A DNA stretch of 64,000 bases from an uncultured Winogradskyella sp. (GCF_947496485.1 NZ_CANMCZ010000001.1:181596-245595), one strand, 5' to 3'. Numbered from the stretch's first letter, positions 50,659 to 60,307 are shown. Notes: a model not told the origin generated them from the sequence alone. Numbers and translations: made by a program.

Positions 50659-53600
50659 CTATTCGGTTAATAAGTTTATGATGGTTTCTTCAACATACTT
50701 TGCATAAGAAGCTACAGTAGGATATATAAAAATTTTATCGAGTGGATTTTCCATTTCTAGAGTATCATTTAATACACTTGTAATTCGCATTGCTAATAAC
50801 GAGTGTCCACCCAGTGCAATAAAATTATCATGGATACCTATATTCTCTACATCTAACATTTCTGACCAAACCTTAGCTATAATTTCTTCAATTTCATTTG
50901 TTGGCGCAACATATTTTGTATTCGATTCGAATTGAAAATCACTAGACTCACTTAATTTTTTACGATCTACTTTAGCATTAGGAGTTAATGGAAACTCTTC
51001 TAAATATTTAAATTGAAGCGGTATCATGTACTGTGGCAACTGCTTCTCCAAATGACGTTTTAGTTGTGATGCTTCTACTTCAGAATTCCCTCTGTAAAAT
51101 GCAACCAACTGACCTATCTTTTTTAAGCTATTACCACTATCAATAACAAGAGCTACAGCTTCTTTCACTTCTTCGTACTGCTCTAAAACACTTTCTATTT
51201 CACGCAATTCTATACGATGCCCATTGAGTTTTACTTGATTATCTTTTCTTCCGAAAAACTCATAATCTCCATCATTATTAAGTCTTACTAAATCACCAGT
51301 ATTGTATAAAATATCTAAACTTAAATATGGGTTTTTAATAAATCTTTCTGAAGTTAGCTCTGGGCGTTTAACATAGCCTTTTGCTACACCATATCCTCCT
51401 AAATACAACATCCCAACAACTCCTCTTGGCACAGGGTTTAAGTGATTATCTAAAACCAAAACAATGGTATTATATATAGGAACTCCAATAGGTACAGAAA
51501 CTGCCTCATGAGTTTCGATATTGAATTTTGTAATTATGCTACCAATAGTAGCTTCGGTAGGTCCATAAAAATTATAAATTGATAAATCTTTATGGTATTC
51601 GTTCTGAATTTTATTTGCTAAATCCGTTTTGAAATCCTCACCAATAACGATAACATTACGAAGTTTTGATTCTGAATGTCCTTTACCTAAAAATAATAGT
51701 AAATGTGAAGGTGTTAATATGATTGAATCAGCTTTGTCGTCTGACAACATTCTAATTACAGAAGTATCTGGCCCTTTTTCATCTTCTTTATAGACTATAA
51801 TTTCACCAGCATGATATAGCGGTAAGAAAATAGCGGTATATGTAATATCAAAACTAATCGACGTGCAGAAAGCAAACTTGGTATGTTCTCCCCAATAATC
51901 ATTACACCAAAATAAGTAATTAGATAAATTATTGTGAGTCACCATAACGCCTTTTGGTTTTCCGGTCGATCCAGAAGTATATAAAATATAGGCTAATTGG
52001 TCTGGACTACTCTCAGGTAAAGTAATAGCAACATCTGGATTTTTTTGTTTCCAAGTACCATCACTGAGATTTAAAATTTGAATATTATTATTTTTTAAAT
52101 TACCCTCTAGTGAAGTCGTTGTAACTACTAATGAGCAATTAGAATTTTCAATGATATAGCCTATACGCTCTTTAGGTTGATCTGCTGCAATTGGCACGAA
52201 AACAGCATCTAATTTTAATATCGCTATTAAAGAAATAATATAATCAGCAGAACGATACAAATGCACTCCTACACGATTACCAGAAGTGACACCTCTTTCT
52301 TTGAGTGTATGAGCTAGCGCATTAGATAAGTTATTAACATCTTTATAAGTATAGGTTTCTAAACCGTTTCTAATCGCAATTGTATCAGAATTTTGTTCAA
52401 TAACACCTGCTATCTTATCCATAAAAGAAGGATAGTCATCATTAAAAACCACAGTATTCAGCTGGTCTTTAATTGTTTCTTCATTTATGATAGTTGGCTT
52501 ATCGATTAACTGTGTTTCATCCTTTAAAAAAGCATCAAAAAGCGTTAAGAAATGTGTCGGTATTTTTTCTTGAAGTTCATTATTGAATACAGCTGTATTC
52601 AAATCAAAAAACAATTCCATGTCACCTGTACCATCCATATCGTAAACAGTACATCTCATATGATGAGAAGCATCGCAATGATTAGGATGAATCCATTTTG
52701 ATATTGTTGGACTTCCATTAAAATCTGAAAAACTAGCTTTGATATAATTTAATACGACATTAAAACCACGACTTGCCTCTGCACTCGCCATTCCTGGTTG
52801 CGCATGTCTTAAATATTCATTGGTTTCGTTTCGTACTTTGTTGTAAAATGATAAGAAAGTATCTTCTTCTGAAAACTCAGCTACCAGCGGAAATAACTCC
52901 ACAAACATACCTGCAGTTTTCTTAAACTCATTTGTAACTCTACTATGCGATAATGCTCCTATAGCTAACTTTTCTTCGTTACTTATTCTATTGATGTAAA
53001 CAAATAATGAAGTTAAAAAGATATTGAAATAGGTTAGGTCTTTGGTCCAGCATCGAATTTCTGGCTTACTAGCAAATTCTTCAAGTTTAGCTATACGCTC
53101 TGCACCTAATTTTATTATAAGTCTGTTTGATAATGATGTGATTTCTTTTGGATTTTGTCCATATAAAATCGGTGGCGCAGTGACTTTGCTTGCTGTATCT
53201 TTCCAGTATTTGTGCACATCATCCTTATCAATATCCTTGGTTGCGTTTTTTTCGAATTCTAAGTAGTCTCTATATTGAGGTATTTTTAATGAAACTCCAT
53301 TTTGAGCTTCTAAGTTTTTCTGATAAATTTTAGTGAAATTTTCAAAAAGAATTGTTGAAGAGGTGGCATCGGTAACTAAATGATGAATATTTAAGAACCA
53401 TACATAATGTGCTTCTCCTATCTTGTATAATATTGAATCAAAAAGAGGCTCATAGAGATCAAAAGTTTTCATGGTTCGCTTTTGTAAAATATGCTCTAAT
53501 CCATTTATTTCCGAACTTGAAATATCTTTTACTTCTATGTCATAGTGAAATGACTTCAATAAATTCTGAAATGGAATACCTTTCTCTTCTTTGAAAATGA

Positions 53601-53799
53601 TTCTAAAGATATCTATGGAATCAATTAATTCTTGAAATGATTTCTTAAATACAGTTTCATCAATTGAACCTTTAATTTCAAAAGAGTGCGCCATATTATA
53701 CATAGGACTTAAGGGATTCAATTTTTGTCCCATCCAAAGCAATAATTGACTTTGTGTCAATTCTATATTGGTCTCTATGTAATTTTGTTTCTCTTCCAT
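50659..53799 (-). CDS. Non-ribosomal peptide synthetase, C-A-T module
   Basis: The 1046-residue protein has one elongation module. The condensation domain (about 10-440) starts LTQSQLLLWMGQKLNP and has the catalytic motif HHLVTDA at 139-145, with the second His and Asp intact and the usual final Gly as Ala. The adenylation domain (about 455-950) has YILYTSGSTGKPKGV near 605 and the NAKVDRKKL lysine motif. The carrier domain has DNFIALGGHSLLAM, with the phosphopantetheine serine near 997. SFDITY in the binding pocket keeps the Asp that contacts the amino group, so an alpha-amino acid is likely, but the pocket code is not one I can name. No epimerisation or release domain is present. Confidence 0.93.
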   Translation of the reverse strand: MEEKQNYIETNIELTQSQLLLWMGQKLNPLSPMYNMAHSFEIKGSIDETVFKKSFQELIDSIDIFRIIFKEEKGIPFQNLLKSFHYDIEVKDISSSEINGLEHILQKRTMKTFDLYEPLFDSILYKIGEAHYVWFLNIHHLVTDATSSTILFENFTKIYQKNLEAQNGVSLKIPQYRDYLEFEKNATKDIDKDDVHKYWKDTASKVTAPPILYGQNPKEITSLSNRLIIKLGAERIAKLEEFASKPEIRCWTKDLTYFNIFLTSLFVYINRISNEEKLAIGALSHSRVTNEFKKTAGMFVELFPLVAEFSEEDTFLSFYNKVRNETNEYLRHAQPGMASAEASRGFNVVLNYIKASFSDFNGSPTISKWIHPNHCDASHHMRCTVYDMDGTGDMELFFDLNTAVFNNELQEKIPTHFLTLFDAFLKDETQLIDKPTIINEETIKDQLNTVVFNDDYPSFMDKIAGVIEQNSDTIAIRNGLETYTYKDVNNLSNALAHTLKERGVTSGNRVGVHLYRSADYIISLIAILKLDAVFVPIAADQPKERIGYIIENSNCSLVVTTTSLEGNLKNNNIQILNLSDGTWKQKNPDVAITLPESSPDQLAYILYTSGSTGKPKGVMVTHNNLSNYLFWCNDYWGEHTKFAFCTSISFDITYTAIFLPLYHAGEIIVYKEDEKGPDTSVIRMLSDDKADSIILTPSHLLLFLGKGHSESKLRNVIVIGEDFKTDLANKIQNEYHKDLSIYNFYGPTEATIGSIITKFNIETHEAVSVPIGVPIYNTIVLVLDNHLNPVPRGVVGMLYLGGYGVAKGYVKRPELTSERFIKNPYLSLDILYNTGDLVRLNNDGDYEFFGRKDNQVKLNGHRIELREIESVLEQYEEVKEAVALVIDSGNSLKKIGQLVAFYRGNSEVEASQLKRHLEKQLPQYMIPLQFKYLEEFPLTPNAKVDRKKLSESSDFQFESNTKYVAPTNEIEEIIAKVWSEMLDVENIGIHDNFIALGGHSLLAMRITSVLNDTLEMENPLDKIFIYPTVASYAKYVEETIINLLTE

Positions 53800-53812
53800 G
53801 TGTGTATCAATG

Positions 53813-54052
53813 CTATGATACTTTAGCCTTTAAATAATCCGAAATACATGCTACAGTCATAAAATTTTCAATAACCATATCTTGAGCAGGAATTTTTAAT
53901 TCAAACTCTTTTTCAATAAAACTAACGAGTTTCATCATGCCTAGTGAATCGACTAATCCACTTCCTAATAAATCATCTTCTGCGTCTATATCAATAGCTT
54001 CAGAGCTCACGATGAGTTCGTTTTTAATATAATTTATAATTGTTTCATCCAT
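53813..54052 (-). CDS. Free-standing peptidyl carrier protein (PltL-like)
   Basis: The start is the ATG at 54052; five codons upstream the frame opens with TTG. The 79-residue acyl/peptidyl carrier has the phosphopantetheine-attachment motif GSGLVDSLGMMKLVSF with Ser36. The SGLVDS form is typical of PltL/RedO-type carriers that hold prolyl groups and of D-alanyl carriers. It overlaps the end of the adenylation gene by eight bases and precedes the NRPS by 13 bases, so the three are one operon. By context it should hold the amino acid loaded by the free adenylation enzyme while the dehydrogenase oxidises it. Confidence 0.9.
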   Translation of the reverse strand: MDETIINYIKNELIVSSEAIDIDAEDDLLGSGLVDSLGMMKLVSFIEKEFELKIPAQDMVIENFMTVACISDYLKAKVS

Positions 54053-55625
54053 TATAGTCTTCTGCAATTTTTGTTTTAATCTTATTTCTATCTACTTTAT
54101 CCGAGGTTGTTCTAGGAAATTCATTCATTATATAAATCTGCTCAGGAACTGCATATTTTGGTAAATTATCTGCACAATGTGCTTGCAACACTTTTACATC
54201 AACAATACTTCCATCCGTGTTTAATAAAACAACTGCGGTTATAGTATCTCCTGAATCATTTTCTTTTTTTTCCACATAAGTTATGGCCTCTCTTACATTT
54301 TCATGTTTTATGAGCTGCGCTTCAACCTCATCTAATTCAACTCTATAACCTCTTATTTTTACTTGTCTATCGTTTCTTCCTACGAAAACTAAATCTCCAT
54401 TTTCATTCTCTTTTACAACATCTCCAGTCTTAAAAAACACATAATCATAATCTGACAAAATAGACTCTCTATATAATGATTGTTCAGTCAATTCATTATT
54501 ATTCCAATAACCCAGCATCATGGTTTCACTTCTAATTGCCAAAATACCATGAAGCCCTTTTTCAACTGGCATATCTTTATTATCTAGAATACGGTAATCT
54601 GTGTTTTCCCAAACTTCTCCGAGAGGTAAATCGTTTTCGATCTTATAATTTTTATCAATATTAAAATATGTACACTGATTCACTTCGGCAGGACCATATA
54701 CATTTCCAAACATAGCCTGTGGCCATAATTCTATCAATCGCTTTAAATATTTTTTTGGAAAAACCTCACCTCCAAATAATACCCATCTTAATGACGACAT
54801 ATCTTTTTCCTCTAAAAGTCCTTTTGATAGTAATTGTATTAATGCTTGAGGTGCAGAATACCAGATAGTGATTTTTTCTTTTTCCATTAACTGCGATAAA
54901 CTCGCTGGTAATTTCGTATGAGCATCGGATAGAATTACTGTTGTGGCCTCCGCTAATAGTGCTGTGAAATATGCAAAAGTTGAAATGTCGAAGTGTAATG
55001 GAGCATGGCTCGCAACAACGTCATTTGCACGAACATTATAAACTTCTTTAGATCCTTTAGCGTAAGCTAAACAGCTATTGTGCGTATGCATGATGCCTTT
55101 TGGCAAACCTGTTGAACCAGATGTGTACATAACATAAGCCAAATCTTTCCCTAAAATTCTAGGAAAAACAACCTCTGTACTATTAGTTTCAAACACCTGT
55201 TTCCAAGGTATTGTTTTGACTTCCAAATCTTTTTCTAAACCAATCACAGTCTTCAATGAAATTGGCTCTTTTGTTATGCCATCAATAGCTCTAGATTGTG
55301 TCGGAATTGTTATTAAATGCGCGATATCACAATCATTTATCAGAAATCTTGTGCGATCTTTAGGTACTGAAGGATCTAGCGGTACAAATACTCCACCAGC
55401 CATCGTAATTCCATAGACTGCAATAAAGGACTCTATACAACGATTCATATAAATACCTACGCGATCTCCCTTTTTTAAATTGAGCTGAAGTAATAACGTC
55501 GCTAATGCTTTTGCTTTTTGTTGTAAGTCTGAATAACTTAAAGACTGAGACATATACTTAAGTGCTTCCTTTTCAGGATGCCCTTTCACCGCATTTTCTA
55601 ATATTTTAGGGATAGTATAAATCAT
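54045..55625 (-). CDS. Free-standing adenylation enzyme, probable L-prolyl-AMP ligase
   Basis: The 526-residue enzyme is a stand-alone NRPS adenylation domain: KGDRVGIYMNRCIESF, AYVMYTSGSTGLPKGIMHTH near residue 170, VYGPAEVNQCTYF and the closing RTTSDKVDRNKIK lysine motif. Aligning by eye to GrsA, the pocket reads D-I-F-Y-L-G-V-Q-C-K. The code D-L-L-Y-L-A-L-V-C-K is known for proline-activating enzymes of pyrrole pathways. D, Y, L, C and K coincide, and the N-x-C-T-Y after YGPxE is also alike. Loading of proline onto the adjacent free carrier is therefore likely but not certain. It starts nine bases after the dehydrogenase. Confidence 0.88.
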   Translation of the reverse strand: MIYTIPKILENAVKGHPEKEALKYMSQSLSYSDLQQKAKALATLLLQLNLKKGDRVGIYMNRCIESFIAVYGITMAGGVFVPLDPSVPKDRTRFLINDCDIAHLITIPTQSRAIDGITKEPISLKTVIGLEKDLEVKTIPWKQVFETNSTEVVFPRILGKDLAYVMYTSGSTGLPKGIMHTHNSCLAYAKGSKEVYNVRANDVVASHAPLHFDISTFAYFTALLAEATTVILSDAHTKLPASLSQLMEKEKITIWYSAPQALIQLLSKGLLEEKDMSSLRWVLFGGEVFPKKYLKRLIELWPQAMFGNVYGPAEVNQCTYFNIDKNYKIENDLPLGEVWENTDYRILDNKDMPVEKGLHGILAIRSETMMLGYWNNNELTEQSLYRESILSDYDYVFFKTGDVVKENENGDLVFVGRNDRQVKIRGYRVELDEVEAQLIKHENVREAITYVEKKENDSGDTITAVVLLNTDGSIVDVKVLQAHCADNLPKYAVPEQIYIMNEFPRTTSDKVDRNKIKTKIAEDYNG

Positions 55626-55634
55626 TCTAGTAGA

Positions 55635-56789
55635 TTATTTAGAAAATAGCATTTGTGATATTATATTTCGCTGTATATCTGATGTGCCAGCATAAAGTAC
55701 TCCACCTACAGCATCTCTTAAATCTCTTTCTACTTCATGTTCAGTTAAAAACCCGCTTCCGCCATGATTTCTTATCGTATCTAAACTAGAAGCTATAAAA
55801 CTTTCACTTAGTTGCAACTTTAAAAGTGCCGCATCAAGCATTGCAGAATCTCCTTCGTTTTTAAGCCATGCGACCTTATATAGCAGTAATCTTGATGTTT
55901 CTAAACGTAATTTCATATCTGCAATACGATTAGAAACAGATTGAAATGTGCTAATTGACTTGCCAAACTGTTGCCTTTTTTTTACGAAATCTATACTTGT
56001 TTCTAGCTGACGTTCCATTGCTCCAAGTTGACTTCCAAGGATGCTACACCGATCATATTCCAATGAATAAGATGTAATTGCCCAACCAGCACCTTCCTTA
56101 CCCAATCTATTTTCTTCTGGTATAAAACAATCTTCGAAAATCAAATCACCAATAGGTACTGTTCTTAATCCCATTTTGGCCTTATTTGGGCTCTGTATAA
56201 ATCCTTTTGTACCTTTTTCTACAATGAAACCTGTAACTCCCCATTTTCCTACTTTAGGATTTACATTTGCAAAAACTAGTGCTAGATCGGCTTCTGGACC
56301 CAATGTTATTAGTCGCTTTTTTCCATTTAGAATATAACCTCCTTCTACTTTCTTAGCATGAGTAGTCATGCTAAATACATCCGAACCTGCCTCAGGCTCT
56401 GTAAGTCCATGTGCACCAATTTTATCACCATTGACCATTGGTCTTAAGAATTTTTCTCTTTGCACCTCCGTACCAAATTCGTAAAGTGGTAATTGAACCG
56501 TCCACATTTGTGCATTTAACGCAAAGGCTAAACCATTGTCGTTACAGCCATACCCCAAACCTTCCATGGCAAGGGTGGCTGTAAGTAAATCGATATCCTC
56601 AAATTTTCCTCCATATTTTTTAGGTACAGATAAGCCTTGAATACCAAAGTCGGCGCATTTTTTCCAAAGTAGTCTAGAAAAATTCAGATTTTGATCTCTA
56701 TCTATAGTATCTATATTGAGATTTTCTTTTGCGAAGGCAATTATTTTGTTCTTAAATTCTATTTGATCTGAGGTCCAAGAAAAATTCAC
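55635..56789 (-). CDS. Acyl-CoA dehydrogenase-like carrier-bound prolyl oxidase (PltE/AnaB-like)
   Basis: The 384-residue flavoprotein (GTG start) has the acyl-CoA dehydrogenase fold: GLTEPEAGSDVFSMTT at 128-143 and a closing AGTSDIQRNIISQMLF. The catalytic Glu of medium-chain enzymes (in YEGT) is Ala here (LYAGTSD). A Glu in the helix-G position, SLEYDRCSILGSQ (Glu244), stands where isovaleryl-CoA dehydrogenase and the prolyl-carrier dehydrogenases keep their base. With the free adenylation enzyme and carrier behind it, this is the PltE-PltF-PltL set that yields pyrrolyl-2-carboxyl-carrier, or the AnaB-C-D set that yields a pyrroline. It is the first gene of the minus-strand unit. Confidence 0.87.
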   Translation of the reverse strand: MNFSWTSDQIEFKNKIIAFAKENLNIDTIDRDQNLNFSRLLWKKCADFGIQGLSVPKKYGGKFEDIDLLTATLAMEGLGYGCNDNGLAFALNAQMWTVQLPLYEFGTEVQREKFLRPMVNGDKIGAHGLTEPEAGSDVFSMTTHAKKVEGGYILNGKKRLITLGPEADLALVFANVNPKVGKWGVTGFIVEKGTKGFIQSPNKAKMGLRTVPIGDLIFEDCFIPEENRLGKEGAGWAITSYSLEYDRCSILGSQLGAMERQLETSIDFVKKRQQFGKSISTFQSVSNRIADMKLRLETSRLLLYKVAWLKNEGDSAMLDAALLKLQLSESFIASSLDTIRNHGGSGFLTEHEVERDLRDAVGGVLYAGTSDIQRNIISQMLFSK

Positions 56790-56830
56790 TTTAACGTAGG
56801 TTTTTACTTCAATTAACTCCTAAATAAACG

Positions 56831-56888
56831 TAAAAGATACGAATTGTAATAATAGCTAAGACATAAAGGCTTAAAATTCGATTAAGCC
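56831..56888. promoter_or_regulatory. Divergent promoter region with GGCTTAA inverted repeat
   Basis: GGCTTAA (56868-56874) and TTAAGCC (56882-56888) form a perfect inverted repeat with a seven-base spacer. On the minus strand TATCTTTT (56831-56838) resembles the -7 box of the dehydrogenase unit. The inverted repeat lies 30 bases upstream of it, between the two divergent units, and looks like a regulator site. Confidence 0.45.
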
Positions 56889-57028
56889 ACAAAATTTCGG
56901 TGTAAAGTTTAAAAAAACAGATATTTACCAACCCATTATAACTATATTTAATACCTATAACATACTAGCTTAAGGATTTATAAGCAATTATTTCTGCATC
57001 TGTTTTGAAAGAATTAAAAGATTATTTT

Positions 57029-58639
57029 ATGAATTTCTGGTTTAGAAAATCAGAAGTTAATTTAGAAAAATGGCTAAAGCTTGTTGCTTATTTTTCTTTG
57101 GTAATTATACTATACTTTGTACTTAACAAACTTATTCTTAGGCTAACTACAATACCCTTTGAATTTTATTTTGATGATTATCTTTTTATTACTCTTTTTA
57201 AAAGATTGATTATCACGTATTATATTCCGGTAATCGCTATACTAGCTATTATTTTCTTGCACAAAAAGCTCTTAGTCCCATGGACTTATTTTGAAAAAGG
57301 AATAATTATTCGTAATCTATTACTATATATTGCATGTATATTAACATGGCTTCATACAACACATGATTTTAATTTTTACTTTGATCAAAATTATACATTA
57401 GATCGAATTGTATTATTACTGTCATTAATCCTATTTTACTGGCGACCTATTGGTAGTATTCTATTCTTATTCTTTCTTTTTCCATTAGTTGGACAATTAG
57501 AAGTTTTAGAAGGATTTTCGCTTTCCACAACTTTCTTACTAACTCGCATTATTATTTTATTTATTGCTTTTTTCTGTATCCATTTAGTCTTTGGAAAATT
57601 TAGATTTAAATATTTCGCGTTTATGTTAGGCTGCTTTGTAGCTTCAAATTATATCGTTTCTGGTGCAGGTAAACTCATGCTTGGAGAATGGATTTTCAAT
57701 GATCAGGTTAATTATCTTTTACCTGCGACCTATGCTAATGGATGGCAATCGTATTTAAACACAGAATCGCTCAATTCATTAACACGGTTTTTAAGTTATT
57801 TTAATATGCCTTCAAGATTATTTTCGCTACTCATAGAATGTGGAATGATTGCCTTTTTCTTCAATATAAAATGGGCACGATTTCTACTTATTGGTGCAAT
57901 TGTTATGCATATTGGAATTTTCTTTTATTCAGGGATTTTCTTTTGGATGTGGATATTGGTACTCATAGGTCTACTATTTATTTTTTCGAAAAAAGTAATT
58001 GAAACCCCTTCAGTTTTTAATAAAGCTTACTTCCTTATTGCAATTCCCATTATTTTAGGAGGTAAGTTTTGGATTAATCCGAGTCCTAAGGTATGGTTTG
58101 ATTCACCACTAAATTATACTTATAAATTTAAAGCGACTCTAGAAAACGGAGAGGGCCATTTACTTCCACCAGATTTTTTCGCACCTTATGATGTACAATT
58201 TACGTTTAGCAACTTTAAGTATTTAAATGATAAACCACTTTTAGGTATACATTGGGGAGCACATGCTTCAGAGAAGCTTCATAATTATTTTAAGATACAT
58301 CGTTCTGATAAAGATATATTTAACTTTGAAAAAACCCACGGTATCATTTATAAAGACCAGGAGAAGCAAATATTTTTAGCAAAATTTATAACTCAATATG
58401 TTAAGAATTGGAATGAAAATGCCAAACCTAAAAACACCATTTCTTATCTCAGAGCACCAAGAATACTATGGAATTTTCCACGTAAAGACTTTAATCTCAT
58501 TGCCCAAACTATTAAGAGTTTAGAAATTATAGAAGTGACTTCTTATTATTCAGAAAAAGAAGGATACAAAGAAATTAGAAATAAAAATGTATTAAATATT
58601 TCTATATCAAAACAAAATTCGCCTTTATCAAAAGATTAA
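57029..58639 (+). CDS. Polytopic membrane protein, HTTM-like, paralogue 1
   Basis: The start is placed at the ATG at 57029 (536 residues); an in-frame TTG at 57005 would add eight. About ten hydrophobic segments fill residues 20-350, followed by a soluble domain of about 185 residues that starts PKVWFDSPLNYTYKF. Within the membrane part, TWLHTTHDFNFYFDQ, FYWRPIG and VSGAGKLMLGEWIF with ATYANGWQSYL recall HTTM (vitamin-K-carboxylase-like) proteins, in which an aG-x-x-KL-x-x-x-W block is typical; this link is tentative. It lies beside the biosynthetic unit and converges on a homologue. Confidence 0.7.
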   Translation: MNFWFRKSEVNLEKWLKLVAYFSLVIILYFVLNKLILRLTTIPFEFYFDDYLFITLFKRLIITYYIPVIAILAIIFLHKKLLVPWTYFEKGIIIRNLLLYIACILTWLHTTHDFNFYFDQNYTLDRIVLLLSLILFYWRPIGSILFLFFLFPLVGQLEVLEGFSLSTTFLLTRIIILFIAFFCIHLVFGKFRFKYFAFMLGCFVASNYIVSGAGKLMLGEWIFNDQVNYLLPATYANGWQSYLNTESLNSLTRFLSYFNMPSRLFSLLIECGMIAFFFNIKWARFLLIGAIVMHIGIFFYSGIFFWMWILVLIGLLFIFSKKVIETPSVFNKAYFLIAIPIILGGKFWINPSPKVWFDSPLNYTYKFKATLENGEGHLLPPDFFAPYDVQFTFSNFKYLNDKPLLGIHWGAHASEKLHNYFKIHRSDKDIFNFEKTHGIIYKDQEKQIFLAKFITQYVKNWNENAKPKNTISYLRAPRILWNFPRKDFNLIAQTIKSLEIIEVTSYYSEKEGYKEIRNKNVLNISISKQNSPLSKD

Positions 58640-58669
58640 TCTAAATTATCTGTCATCTGCTAAAGTCCG

Positions 58670-60307
58670 CTATTCATCAATATCTATAGACAATACTTTT
58701 AACCTTCTAAGTTCCCTATATTTTTTTCCATCAAACAATGATAGCTTTTGATACACATTAATTTTTTCAATATCGTATTTACCATCATAAGTATTATCAG
58801 TAGGAAAAACTAAACGTTGTGGAGGAGCTGAAACTGCCCTATACCATGGATTAAGTGTTAATCTATAGTTTTTATTTTTCGCAAAGTCCGTCATGTATCT
58901 TTTAAACTCCTTAGTTAATCTAGGATTAAATCGGTTCTCTCCATATTTCTTTTCAAAAGCTAAGACTTCTTCTGTTTCTTTAAAAGTTAATAGTTCTTTA
59001 ACCTCATTTCCATCAAAAGAAACTCCCCAAATAATGTTTAAAGTTGGATGTTCATGTAGAAAATGAAAACCATTAGTCCAGGCCAATTCATAATATTTTG
59101 GCCAAAAATAATTTGCAGGTAACTGTGAAGTCTTGCCAGAACTATCCATGACTTCAAAAGAATATGTGTAATTTAATGGAGAATCGTGCCAAACATAAAC
59201 TGAAGGTCTTAACCATTTTGATGATGTAAATATTAAACAGACTGATAATGCTATATGCCAAATACTAAATGATTTAATTTTTAAAGAAAATATCCCTTTC
59301 TTCCATAAAATAATAAGCAGAGTAACCTCTAGTGCAATCCAAGGCCAAAATAGTATGCCTGTCATTACAAATACAAGCGTATGAAACAAAAGAAATCCAA
59401 AAAGAAAAAAACGAACAGACCAATTTTTACGAACTAAGATAAGAATACATCCAAACTCCATAACTAGACATCCTATCTTAAGAAACAAGTTGTATTTAGA
59501 TAAAAAATGAGTCAGTTCAGATAATGTTTCTTGGCTCAAAAAATTGACCCAACCATCCGCGTACATATTGCTCAGTAACAAGTAAATATGATTATCTGAC
59601 AACCATCCCATTTTTATTTTACCAAATCCTGCAGGAAAGTAGTTTCCTGCTATTACAATGAGTAATAAAAATACAAATGCACCTATCTTCCACTTATGCT
59701 TAGGGAATAATAGCCAAACTATTAATTGAGCACTAAATAGCATTAATACTCTTATCGGCAACTCTGTAATGCTCCAATGATTAACCATGAGTGGTTCACC
59801 AAAATGAACTAGTATTGGAAATAACACATAAAGAATCAAGAAAAAAGGACGCCAAAAGACGAGTAAAGCCAAAACAAAAACTACTGTACGTTCTATCCAA
59901 GCATTCTCAAATAGAAAGTAATTAAAAGGGTAACTAACATGTGCCCAAGACAAAGCTATTATGCATGCACCTACAACTAATCTTAATTTATTTCCTCCTT
60001 CTATTGATTTCCAATTTACAGATATCAATTTTTTTCTCCATAACATCAAACCAAACATTAATACTACAGGTATTAAAAGCCAAAAGCTACCTTCAAAAAA
60101 CTGAGTAGGGGAAACTGCTAAAACGAACTCATTAAAGTTGTTTGGTGCTATTTCTGTTAGGGCTTTATACCAAATATTAAATATGCAAAATATTACAAAC
60201 AGTAAACCTATTTGTAATAGTGAGGGAAATGCTTCAAAAAGTGTTTTTGGAACTAATCTACTTATGTGCTTTATAATCGATAATTCTTTTAAACTACTTT
60301 TTGTCAT
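58670..60307 (-). CDS. Polytopic membrane protein, HTTM-like, paralogue 2
   Basis: This 545-residue protein is clearly homologous to the neighbour at 57029-58639: SWAHVSYPFNYFLFENAWIE, FWRPFF, FPAGFGKIKMGWLSDNHIY, NMYADGWVNFLSQETLSELT and the C-terminal VWHDSPLNYTYSFEV domain align in order. It has about ten membrane segments followed by a soluble C-terminal domain. The two genes converge, an inverted pair rather than a tandem one. Whether they modify the peptide, move it, or form a heterodimer is unknown. It is divergent from the ornithine cyclodeaminase gene. Confidence 0.7.
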   Translation of the reverse strand: MTKSSLKELSIIKHISRLVPKTLFEAFPSLLQIGLLFVIFCIFNIWYKALTEIAPNNFNEFVLAVSPTQFFEGSFWLLIPVVLMFGLMLWRKKLISVNWKSIEGGNKLRLVVGACIIALSWAHVSYPFNYFLFENAWIERTVVFVLALLVFWRPFFLILYVLFPILVHFGEPLMVNHWSITELPIRVLMLFSAQLIVWLLFPKHKWKIGAFVFLLLIVIAGNYFPAGFGKIKMGWLSDNHIYLLLSNMYADGWVNFLSQETLSELTHFLSKYNLFLKIGCLVMEFGCILILVRKNWSVRFFLFGFLLFHTLVFVMTGILFWPWIALEVTLLIILWKKGIFSLKIKSFSIWHIALSVCLIFTSSKWLRPSVYVWHDSPLNYTYSFEVMDSSGKTSQLPANYFWPKYYELAWTNGFHFLHEHPTLNIIWGVSFDGNEVKELLTFKETEEVLAFEKKYGENRFNPRLTKEFKRYMTDFAKNKNYRLTLNPWYRAVSAPPQRLVFPTDNTYDGKYDIEKINVYQKLSLFDGKKYRELRRLKVLSIDIDE

